From Actinostola sp. cb2023 (Eukaryota > Cnidaria > Anthozoa > Actiniaria > Actinostolidae), in the NCBI GenBank assembly GCA_033675265.1, contig JAUJYZ010001518.1, positions 1 through 64,000 on the forward strand: a DNA stretch of 64,000 nt. The letters are read 5' to 3'. The notes under the pieces are model-generated. The model made no database searches, was not told where the DNA came from, and saw only the letters and a list, made by a program, of their open reading frames with translations. Each line of letters begins with the position of its first letter. Position 1 is the first letter of the stretch. This document shows positions 24,901 to 36,900 of the stretch, one piece after another. The position numbers were made by a program, and so were the translations under genes.

Positions 24901-27900
24901 TCTGTCCCACGTGGGAGGGGGCATCCCAGGGGTGTCTGTCACAGGGTGTCTGTCCCACGTGGGAGGGGGCATCCCAGGGTGTCTGTCACAGGGTGTCTGT
25001 CCCACGTGGGAGGGGGCATCCCAGGGTGTGTTTGTCACAGGGTGTCTGTCCCACGTGGGAGGGGGCATCCCAGGGTGTGTGTCACAGGGTGTCTGTCCCA
25101 CGTGGGAGGGGGCATCCCAGGGGTGTCTGTCACAGGGTGTCTGTCCCACGTGGGAGGGGGGATCCCATGGAGTCTATCACAGGGTGTCTGTCCCACGTGG
25201 GAGGGGGCATCCCAGGGTGTTTGTCACAGGGTGTCTGTCCCACGTGGGAGGGGGCATCCCAGGGTGTCTGTCACAGGGTGTCTGTCCCACGTGGGAGGGG
25301 GCATCCCAGGGTGTGTGTCACAGGGTGTCTGTCCCACGTGGGAGGGGGCATCCCAGGGGTGTCTGTCACAGGGTGTCTGTCACAGGGTGTCTATCCCATG
25401 TGTGAGGGGGCATCCCAGGGTGTCTGTCACAGGGTGTCTGTCACAGGGTGTCTGTCCCACGTGGGAGCGGGCATCCCAGGGTGTCTGTCACAGGGTGTCT
25501 GTCCCACGTGGGAGGGGGGATCCCATGGTGTCTGTCACAGGGTGTCTGTCCCACGTGGGAGGGGGCATCCCAGGGGTGTCTGTCACAGGGTGTCTGTCAC
25601 AGGGTGTCTATCCCATGTGGGAGGGGGCATCCCAGGGTGTCTGTCACAGGGTGTCTGTCACAGGGTGTCTGTCCCACGTGGGAGGGGGGATCCCAGGGGT
25701 GTCTGTCACAGGGCGTCTGTCCCACGTGGGAGGGGGCATCCCAGGGTGTCTGTCACAGGGTGTCTGTCCCACGTGGGAGGGGGCATCCCAGGGTGTCTGT
25801 CACAGGGTGTCTGTCCCACGTGGGAGGGGGCATCCCAGGGGTGTCTGTCACAGGTTGTCTGTCACAGGGTGTCTATCCCACGTGGGAGGGGGCATCCCAG
25901 GGGTGTCTGTCACAGGGTGTCTGTCACAGGGTGTCTGTCACAGGGTGTCTGTCGCAGGGTGTCTGTCCCACGTGGGAGGGGGCATCCCAGGGTCTCTGTC
26001 ACAGGGTGTCTGTCCCACGTGGGAGGGGGCATCCCAGGGTGTCTGTCACAGGGTGTCTGTCCCACGTGGGAGGGGGCATCCCAGGGGTGTCTGTCACAGG
26101 GTGTCTGTCACAGGGTGTCTATCCCATGTGGGAGGGGGCATCCCAGGGTGTCTGTCACAGGGTGTCTGTCACAGGGTGTCTGTCCCACGTGGGAGGGGGG
26201 ATCCCAGGGTGTCTGTCACAGGGTGTCTGTCCCACGTGGGAGGGGGGATCCCATGGAGTCTGTCACAGGGTGTCTGTCCCACGTGGGAGGGGGCATCCCA
26301 GGGTGTCTGTCACAGGGTGTCTGTCCCACGTGGGAGGGGGCATCCCAGGGGTGTCTGTCACAGGGTGTCTGTCCCACGTGGGAGGGGGCATCCCAGGGTG
26401 TCTGTCACAGGGTGTCTGTCCCACGTGGGAGGGGGCATCCCAGGGTGTTTGTCACAGGGTGTCTGTCCCACGTGGGAGGGGGCATCCCAGGGTGTGTGTC
26501 ACAGGGTGTCTGTCCCACGTGGGAGGGGGCATCCCAGGGGTGTCTGTCACATGGTGTCTGTCCCACGAGGGAGGGGGGATCCCAGGGTGTCTGTCAAAGG
26601 ATCTGTCCTGCATGGGAGGGGGGATCCCAGGGTGTCTGTCAAAGGATCTGTCCTGCATGGGAGGGGGGATCCCAGGGTGTCTGACTAAGGATCTGTCCTG
26701 CATGGGAGGGGGGATCCCAGGGTGTCTGTCAAAGGATCTGTCCTGCATGGGAGGGGGGATCCCAGGGTGTCTGTCAAAGGATCTGTCCTGCATGGGAGGG
26801 GGGATCCCAGGGTGTCTGTCAAAGGATCTGTCCTGCATGGGAGGGGGGATCCCAGGGTGTCTGTCAAAGAATCTGTCCTGCATGGGAGGGGGGATCCCAG
26901 GGTGTCTGTCAAAGGATCTGTCCTGCATGGGAGGGGGGATCCCAGGGTGTCTGTCAAAGGGTCTGTCCTGCATGGGAGGGGGGATCCCAAGGTGTCTGTC
27001 AAAGGATCTGTCCTGCATGGGAGTGGGGATCCCAGGGTGTCTGTCAAAGGATCTGTCCTGCATGGGAGGGGGGATCCCAGGGTGTCTGTCAAAGGATCTG
27101 TCCTGCATGGGAGGGGGCATCCCAGGGGTGTCTGTCACAGGGCGTCTGTCCCACGTGGGAGGGGGCATCCCAGGGGTGTCTGTCACAGGTTGTCTGTCAC
27201 AGGGTGTCTATCCCACGTGGGAGGGGGCATCCCAGGGGTGTCTGTCACAGGGTGTCTGTCACAGGGTGTCTGTCACAGGGTGTCTGTCGCAGGGTGTCTG
27301 TCCCACGTGGGAGGGGGCATCCCAGGGTCTCTGTCACAGGGTGTCTGTCCCACGTGGGAGGGGGCATCCCAGGGTGTCTGTCACAGGGTGTCTGTCCCAC
27401 GTGGGAGGGGGCATCCCAGGGGTGTCTGTCACAGGGTGTCTGTCACAGGGTGTCTATCCCATGTGGGAGGGGGCATCCCAGGGTGTCTGTCACAGGGTGT
27501 CTGTCACAGGGTGTCTGTCCCACGTGGGAGGGGGGATCCCAGGGTGTCTGTCACAGGGTGTCTGTCCCACGTGGGAGGGGGGATCCCATGGAGTCTGTCA
27601 CAGGGTGTCTGTCCCACGTGGGAGGGGGCATCCCAGGGTGTCTGTCACAGGGTGTCTGTCCCACGTGGGAGGGGGCATCCCAGGGGTGTCTGTCACAGGG
27701 TGTCTGTCCCACGTGGGAGGGGGCATCCCAGGGTGTCTGTCACAGGGTGTCTGTCCCACGTGGGAGGGGGCATCCCAGGGTGTTTGTCACAGGGTGTCTG
27801 TCCCACGTGGGAGGGGGCATCCCAGGGTGTGTGTCACAGGGTGTCTGTCCCACGTGGGAGGGGGCATCCCAGGGGTGTCTGTCACATGGTGTCTGTCCCA

Positions 27901-30900
27901 CGAGGGAGGGGGGATCCCAGGGTGTCTGTCAAAGGATCTGTCCTGCATGGGAGGGGGGATCCCAGGGTGTCTGTCAAAGGATCTGTCCTGCATGGGAGGG
28001 GGGATCCCAGGGTGTCTGACTAAGGATCTGTCCTGCATGGGAGGGGGGATCCCAGGGTGTCTGTCAAAGGATCTGTCCTGCATGGGAGGGGGGATCCCAG
28101 GGTGTCTGTCAAAGGATCTGTCCTGCATGGGAGGGGGGATCCCAGGGTGTCTGTCAAAGGATCTGTCCTGCATGGGAGGGGGGATCCCAGGGTGTCTGTC
28201 AAAGAATCTGTCCTGCATGGGAGGGGGGATCCCAGGGTGTCTGTCAAAGGATCTGTCCTGCATGGGAGGGGGGATCCCAGGGTGTCTGTCAAAGGATCTG
28301 TCCTGCATGGGAGGGGGGATCCCAGGGTGTCTGTCAAAGAATCTGTCCTGCATGGGAGGGGGGATCCCAGGGTGTCTGTCAAAGGATCTGTCCTGCATGG
28401 GAGTGGGGATCCCAGGGTGTCTGTCAAAGGATCTGTCCTGCATGGGAGGGGGGATCCCAGGGTGTCTGTCAAAGAATCTGTCCTGCATGGGAGGGGGGAT
28501 CCCAGGGTGTCTGTCAAAGGATCTGTCCTGCATGGGAGGGGGGATCCCAGGGTGTCTGTCAAAGGATCTGTCCTGCATGGGAGGGGGGATCCCAGGGTGT
28601 CTGTCAAAGAATCTGTCCTGCATGGGAGGGGGGATCCCAGGGTGTCTGTCAAAGGATCTGTCCTGCATGGGAGGGGGGATCCCAGGGTGTCTGTCAAAGG
28701 GTCTGTCCTGCATGGGAGGGGGGATCCCAAGGTGTCTGTCAAAGGATCTGTCCTGCATGGGAGTGGGGATCCCAGGGTGTCTGTCAAAGGATCTGTCCTG
28801 CATGGGAGGGGGGATCCCAGGGTGTCTGTCAAAGGATCTGTCCTGCATGGGAGGGGGCATCCCAGGGGTGTCTGTCACAGGGCGTCTGTCCCACGTGGGA
28901 GGGGGCATCCCAGGGGTGTCTGTCACAGGTTGTCTGTCACAGGGTGTCTATCCCACGTGGGAGGGGGCATCCCAGGGGTGTCTGTCACAGGGTGTCTGTC
29001 ACAGGGTGTCTGTCACAGGGTGTCTGTCGCAGGGTGTCTGTCCCACGTGGGAGGGGGCATCCCAGGGTCTCTGTCACAGGGTGTCTGTCCCACGTGGGAG
29101 GGGGCATCCCAGGGTGTCTGTCACAGGGTGTCTGTCCCACGTGGGAGGGGGCATCCCAGGGGTGTCTGTCACAGGGTGTCTGTCACAGGGTGTCTATCCC
29201 ATGTGGGAGGGGGCATCCCAGGGTGTCTGTCACAGGGTGTCTGTCCCACGTGGGAGGGGGGATCCCAGGGTGTCTGTCACAGGGTGTCTGTCCCACGTGG
29301 GAGGGGGGATCCCATGGAGTCTGTCACAGGGTGTCTGTCCCACGTGGGAGGGGGCATCCCAGGGTGTCTGTCATTGGGTGTCTGTCCCACGTGGGAGGGG
29401 GCATCCCAGGGGTGTCTGTCACAGGGTGTCTGTCCCACGTGGGAGGGGGCATCCCAGGGTGTCTGTCACAGGGTGTCTGTCCCACGTGGGAGGGGGCATC
29501 CCAGGGTGTTTGTCACAGGGTGTCTGTCCCACGTAGGAGGGGGCATCCCAGGGTGTGTGTCACAGGGTGTCTGTCCCACGTGGGAGGGGGCATCCCAGGG
29601 GTGTCTGTCACAGGGTGTCTGTCCCACGTGGGAGGGGGGATCCCATGGAGTCTATCACAGGGTGTCTGTCCCACGTGGGAGGGGGCATCCCAGGGTGTTT
29701 GTCACAGGGTGTCTGTCCCACGTGGGAGGGGGCATCCCAGGGTGTCTGTCACAGGGTGTCTGTCCCACGTGGGAGGGGGCATCCCAGGGTGTGTGTCACA
29801 GGGTGTCTGTCCCACGTGGGAGGGGGCATCCCAGGGGTGTCTGTCACAGGGTGTCTGTCACAGGGTGTCTATCCCATGTGTGAGGGGGCATCCCAGGGTG
29901 TCTGTCACAGGGTGTCTGTCACAGGGTGTCTGTCCCACGTGGGAGGGGGCATCCCAGGGTGTCTGTCACAGGGTGTCTGTCCCACGTGGGAGGGGGGATC
30001 CCATGGTGTCTGTCACAGGGTGTCTGTCCCACGTGGGGAGGGGGCATCCCAGGGGTGTCTGTCACAGGGTGTCTGTCACAGGGTGTCTATCCCATGTGGG
30101 AGGGGGCATCCCAGGGTGTCTGTCACAGGGTGTCTGTCACAGGGTGTCTGTCCCACGTGGGAGGGGGGATCCCAGGGGTGTCTGTCACAGGGCGTCTGTC
30201 CCACGTGGGAGGGGGCATCCCAGGGTGTCTGTCACAGGGTGTCTGTCCCACGTGGGAGGGGGCATCCCAGGGTGTCTGTCACAGGGTGTCTGTCCCACGT
30301 GGGAGGGGGCATCCCAGGGGTGTCTGTCACAGGTTGTCTGTCACAGGGTGTCTATCCCACGTGGGAGGGGGCATCCCAGGGGTGTCTGTCACAGGGTGTC
30401 TGTCACAGGGTGTCTGTCGCAGGGTGTCTGTCCCACGTGGGAGGGGGCATCCCAGGGTCTCTGTCACAGGGTGTCTGTCCCACGTGGGAGGGGGCATCCC
30501 AGGGTGTCTGTCACAGGGTGTCTGTCCCACGTGGGAGGGGGCATCCCAGGGGTGTCTGTCACAGGGTGTCTGTCACAGGGTGTCTATCCCATGTGGGAGG
30601 GGGCATCCCAGGGTGTCTGTCACAGGGTGTCTGTCACAGGGTGTCTGTCCCACGTGGGAGGGGGGATCCCAGGGTGTCTGTCACAGGGTGTCTGTCCCAC
30701 GTGGGAGGGGGGATCCCATGGAGTCTGTCACAGGGTGTCTGTCCCACGTGGGAGGGGGCATCCCAGGGTGTCTGTCACAGGGTGTCTGTCCCACGTGGGA
30801 GGGGGCATCCCAGGGGTGTCTGTCACAGGGTGTCTGTCCCACGTGGGAGGGGGCATCCCAGGGTGTCTGTCACAGGGTGTCTGTCCCACGTGGGAGGGGG

Positions 30901-33900
30901 CATCCCAGGGTGTTTGTCACAGGGTGTCTGTCCCACGTGGGAGGGGGCATCCCAGGGTGTGTGTCACAGGGTGTCTGTCCCACGTGGGAGGGGGCATCCC
31001 AGGGGTGTCTGTCACAGGGTGTCTGTCCCACGTGGGAGGGGGGATCCCATGGAGTCTATCACAGGGTGTCTGTCCCACGTGGGAGGGGGCATCCCAGGGT
31101 GTTTGTCACAGGGTGTCTGTCCCACGTGGGAGGGGGCATCCCAGGGTGTCTGTCACAGGGTGTCTGTCCCACGTGGGAGGGGGCATCCCAGGGTGTGTGT
31201 CACAGGGTGTCTGTCCCACGTGGGAGGGGGCATCCCAGGGGTGTCTGTCACAGGGTGTCTGTCACAGGGTGTCTATCCCATGTGTGAGGGGGCATCCCAG
31301 GGTGTCTGTCACAGGGTGTCTGTCACAGGGTGTCTGTCCCACGTGGGAGGGGGCATCCCAGGGTGTCTGTCACAGGGTGTCTGTCCCACGTGGGAGGGGG
31401 GATCCCATGGTGTCTGTCACAGGGTGTCTGTCCCACGTGGGAGGGGGCATCCCAGGGGTGTCTGTCACAGGGTGTCTGTCACAGGGTGTCTATCCCATGT
31501 GGGAGGGGGCATCCCAGGGTGTCTGTCACAGGGTGTCTGTCACAGGGTGTCTGTCCCACGTGGGAGGGGGGATCCCAGGGGTGTCTGTCACAGGGCGTCT
31601 GTCCCACGTGGGAGGGGGCATCCCAGGGTGTCTGTCACAGGGTGTCTGTCCCATGTGGGAGGGGGCATCCCAGGGTGTGTGTCACAGGGTGTCTGTCCCA
31701 CGTGGGAGGGGGCATCCCAGGGGTGTCTGTCACAGGGTGTCTGTCACAGGGTGTCTATGCCACGTGGGAGGGGGCATCCCAGGGGTGTCTGTCACAGGGT
31801 GTCTGTCACAGGGTGTCTGTCCCACGTGGGAGGGGGGATCCCATGGTGTCTGTCACAGGGTGTCTGTCCCACGTGGGAGGGGGCATCCCAGGGTGTCTGT
31901 CACAGGGTGTCTGTCCCACGTGGGAGGGGGGATCCCAGGGTGTCTGTCACAGGGTGTCTGTCCCACGTGGGAGGGGGGATCCCATGGAGTCTGTCACAGG
32001 GTGTCTGTCCCACGTGGGAGGGGGCATCCCAGGGTGTCTGTCACAGGGTGTCTGTCCCACGTGGGAGGGGGCATCCCAGGGTGTGTCTGTCACAGGGTGT
32101 CTGTCCCACGTGGGAGGGGGCATCCCAGGGTGTGTGTCACAGGGTGTCTGTCCCACGTGGGAGGGGGCATCCCAGGGGTGTCTGTCACAGGGTGTCTGTC
32201 ACAGGGTGTCTGTCACAGGGTGTCTGTCACAGGGTGTCTGTCCCACGTGGGAGGGGGGATCCCATGGCGTCTGTCACTGGGTGTCTGTCCCACGTGGGAG
32301 GGGGGATCCCAGGGTGTCTGTCACAGGGTGTCTGTCCCACGTGGGAGGGGGCATCCCAGGGTGTCTGTCACAGGGTGTCTGTCCCACGTGGGAGGGGGCA
32401 TCCCAGGGTGTCTGTCACAGGGTGTCTGTCCCACGTGGGAGGGGGCATCCCAGGGGTGTCTGTCACAGGGTGTCTGTCCCATGTGGGAGGGGGCATCCCA
32501 GGGTGTCTGTCACAGGGTGTCTGTCCCACGTGGGAGGGGGCATCCCAGGGTGTCTGTCACAGGGTGTCTGTCCCACGTGGGAGGGGGCATCCCAGGGGTG
32601 TCTGTCACAGGGTGTCTGTCACAGGGTGTCTATCCCATGTGGGAGGGGGCATCCCAGGGTGTCTGTCACAGGGTGTCTGTCACAGGGTGTCTGTCCCACG
32701 TGGGAGGGGGGATCCCATGGTGTCTGTCACATGGTGTCTGTCCCACGAGGGAGGGGGGATCCCAGGGTGTCTGTCAAAGGATCTGTCCTGCATGGGAGGG
32801 GGGATCCCAGGGTGTCTGTCAAAGGATCTGTCCTGCATGGGAGGGGGGATCCCAGGGTGTCTGACTAAGGATCTGTCCTGCATGGGAGGGGGGATCCCAG
32901 GGTGTCTGTCAAAGGATCTGTCCTGCATGGGAGGGGGGATCCCAGGGTGTCTGTCAAAGGATCTGTCCTGCATGGGAGGGGGGATCCCAGGGTGTCTGTC
33001 AAAGGATCTGTCCTGCATGGGAGGGGGGATCCCAGGGTGTCTGTCAAAGGATCTGTCCTGCATGGGAGGGGGGATCCCAGGGTGTCTGTCAAAGGATCTG
33101 TCCTGCATGGGAGGGGGGATCCCAGGGTGTCTGTCAAAGGATCTGTCCTGCATGGGAGGGGGGATCCCAGGGTGTCTGTCAAAGGATCTGTCCTGCAAGG
33201 GAGGGGGGATCCCAGGGTGTCTGTCAAAGGGTCTGTCCTGCATGGGAGGGGGGATCCCAGGGTGTCTGTCAAAGGGTCTGTCCTGCATGGGAGGGGGGAT
33301 CCCAAGGTGTCTGTCAAAGGATCTGTCCTGCATGGGAGTGGGGATCCCAGGGTGTCTGTCAAAGGATCTGTCCTGCATGGGAGGGGGGATCCCAGGGTGT
33401 CTGTCAAAGGATCTGTCCTGCATGGGAGGGGGCATCCCAGGGGTGTCTGTCACAGGGCGTCTGTCCCACGTGGGAGATGGCATCCCAGGGGTGTCTGTCA
33501 CAGGTTGTCTGTCACAGGGTGTCTATCCCACGTGGGAGGGGGCATCCCAGGGGTGTCTGTCACAGGGTGTCTGTCACAGGGTGTCTGTCACAGGGTGTCT
33601 GTCACAGGGCGTCTGTCCCACGTGGGAGGGGGCATCCCAGGGTGTCTGTCACAGGGTGTCTGTCCCACGTGGGAGGGGGCATCCCAGGGGTGTCTGTCAC
33701 AGGTTGTCTGTCACAGGGTGTCTATCCCACGTGGGAGGGGGCATCCCAGGGGTGTCTGTCACAGGGTGTCTGTCACAGGGTGTCTGTCACAGGGTGTCTG
33801 TCGCAGGGTGTCTGTCCCACGTGGGAGGGGGCATCCCAGGGTCTCTGTCACAGGGTGTCTGTCCCACGTGGGAGGGGGCATCCCAGGGTGTCTGTCAAAG

Positions 33901-36900
33901 GATCTGTCCTGCATGGGAGGGGGGATCCCAGGGTGTCTGTCAAAGGATCTGTCCTGCAAGGGAGGGGGGATCCCAGGGTGTCTGTCAAAGGGTCTGTCCT
34001 GCATGGGGAGGGGGGATCCCAGGGTGTCTGTCAAAGGGTCTGTCCTGCATGGGAGGGGGGATCCCAAGGTGTCTGTCAAAGGATCTGTCCTGCATGGGAG
34101 GGGGGGATCCCAGGGTGTCTGTCAAAGGATCTGTCCTGCATGGGAGGGGGCATCCCAGGGGTGTCTGTCACAGGGCGTCTGTCCCACGTGGGAGGGGGCA
34201 TCCCAGGGGTGTCTGTCACAGGTTGTCTGTCACAGGGTGTCTATCCCACGTGGGAGGGGGCATCCCAGGGGTGTCTGTCACAGGGTGTCTGTCACAGGGT
34301 GTCTGTCACAGGGTGTCTGTCGCAGGGTGTCTGTCCCACGTGGGAGGGGGCATCCCAGGGTCTCTGTCACAGGGTGTCTGTCCCACGTGGGAGGGGGCAT
34401 CCCAGGGTGTCTGTCACAGGGTGTCTGTCCCACGTGGGAGGGGGCATCCCAGGGGTGTCTGTCACAGGGTGTCTGTCACAGGGTGTCTATCCCATGTGGG
34501 AGGGGGCATCCCAGGGTGTCTGTCACAGGGTGTCTGTCACAGGGTGTCTGTCCCACGTGGGAGGGGGGATCCCAGGGTGTCTGTCACAGGGTGTCTGTCC
34601 CACGTGGGGGGGGGGATCCCATGGAGTCTGTCACAGGGTGTCTGTCCCACGTGGGAGGGGGCATCCCAGGGTGTCTGTCACAGGGTGTCTGTCCCACGTG
34701 GGAGGGGGCATCCCAGGGGTGTCTGTCACAGGGTGTCTGTCCCACGTGGGAGGGGGCATCCCAGGGTGTCTGTCACAGGGTGTCTGTCCCACGTGGGAGG
34801 GGGCATCCCAGGGTGTTTGTCACAGGGTGTCTGTCCCACGTGGGAGGGGGCATCCCAGGGGTGTCTGTCACAGGGTGTCTGTCACAGGGTGTCTATCCCA
34901 TGTGGGAGGGGGCATCCCAGGGTGTCTGTCACAGGGTGTCTGTCATAGGGTGTCTGTCCCACGTGGGAGGGGGGATCCCATGGTGTCTGTCACATGGTGT
35001 CTGTCCCACGAGGGAGGGGGGATCCCAGGGTGTCTGTCAAAGGATCTGTCCTGCATGGGAGGGGGGATCCCAGGGTGTCTGTCAAAGGATCTGTCCTGCA
35101 TGGGAGGGGGGATCCCAGGGTGTCTGACTAAGGATCTGTCCTGCATGGGAGGGGGGATCCCAGGGTGTCTGTCAAAGGATCTGTCCTGCATGGGAGGGGG
35201 GATCCCAGGGTGTCTGTCAAAGGATCTGTCCTGCATGGGAGGGGGGATCCCAGGGTGTCTGTCAAAGGATCTGTCCTGCATGGGAGGGGGGATCCCAGGG
35301 TGTCTGTCAAAGGATCTGTCCTGCATGGGAGGGGGGATCCCAGGGTGTCTGTCAAAGGATCTGTCCTGCATGGGAGGGGGGATCCCAGGGTGTCTGTCAA
35401 AGGATCTGTCCTGCATGGAGGGGGGAGGGGGATCCCAGGGTGTCTGTCAAAGGATCTGTCCTGCAAGGGAGGGGGGATCCCAGGGTGTCTGTCAAAGGGT
35501 CTGTCCTGCATGGGAGGGGGATCCCAGGGTGTCTGTCAAAGGGTCTGTCCTGCATGGGAGGGGGGATCCCAAGGTGTCTGTCAAAGGATCTGTCCTGCAT
35601 GGGAGGGGGGATCCCAGGGTGTCTGTCAAAGGATCTGTCCTGCATGGGAGGGGGCATCCCAGGGGTGTCTGTCACAGGGCGTCTGTCCCACGTGGGAGGG
35701 GGCATCCCAGGGGTGTCTGTCACAGGTTGTCTGTCACAGGGTGTCTATCCCACGTGGGAGGGGGCATCCCAGGGGTGTCTGTCACAGGGTGTCTGTCACA
35801 GGGTGTCTGTCACAGGGTGTCTGTCGCAGGGTGTCTGTCCCACGTGGGAGGGGGCATCCCAGGGTCTCTGTCACAGGGTGTCTGTCCCACGTGGGAGGGG
35901 GCATCCCAGGGTGTCTGTCACAGGGTGTCTGTCCCACGTGGGAGGGGGCATCCCAGGGGTGTCTGTCACAGGGTGTCTGTCACAGGGTGTCTATCCCATG
36001 TGGGAGGGGGCATCCCAGGGTGTCTGTCACAGGGTGTCTGTCACAGGGTGTCTGTCCCACGTGGGAGGGGGGATCCCAGGGTGTCTGTCACAGGGTGTCT
36101 GTCCCACGTGGGAGGGGGGATCCCATGGAGTCTGTCACAGGGTGTCTGTCCCACGTGGGAGGGGGCATCCCAGGGTGTCTGTCACAGGGTGTCTGTCCCA
36201 CGTGGGAGGGGGCATCCCAGGGGTGTCTGTCACAGGGTGTCTGTCCCACGTGGGAGGGGGCATCCCAGGGTGTCTGTCACAGGGTGTCTGTCCCACGTGG
36301 GAGGGGGCATCCCAGGGTGTTTGTCACAGGGTGTCTGTCCCACGTGGGAGGGGGCATCCCAGGGTGTGTGTCACAGGGTGTCTGTCCCACGTGGGAGGGG
36401 GCATCCCAGGGGTGTCTGTCACAGGGTGTCTGTCCCACGTGGGAGGGGGGATCCCATGGAGTCTATCACAGGGTGTCTGTCCCACGTGGGAGGGGGCATC
36501 CCAGGGTGTTTGTCACAGGGTGTCTGTCCCACGTGGGAGGGGGGCATCCCAGGGTGTCTGTCACAGGGTGTCTGTCCCACGTGGGAGGGGGCATCCCAGG
36601 GTGTGTGTCACAGGGTGTCTGTCCCACGTGGGAGGGGGCATCCCAGGGGTGTCTGTCACAGGGTGTCTGTCACAGGGTGTCTATCCCATGTGTGAGGGGG
36701 CATCCCAGGGTGTCTGTCACAGGGTGTCTGTCACAGGGTGTCTGTCCCACGTGGGAGGGGGCATCCCAGGGTGTCTGTCACAGGGTGTCTGTCCCACGTG
36801 GGAGGGGGCATCCCAGGGTGTCTGTCACAGGGTGTCTGTCCCACGTGGGAGGGGGCATCCCAGGGGTGTCTGTCACAGGGTGTCTGTCACAGGGTGTCTG

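Noticed and set aside
21805..26688. 1627-codon plus-strand frame and similar giant frames through 39211
   Set aside because: Produced by a stop-free minisatellite in several frames at once; no start context, introns or codon bias.
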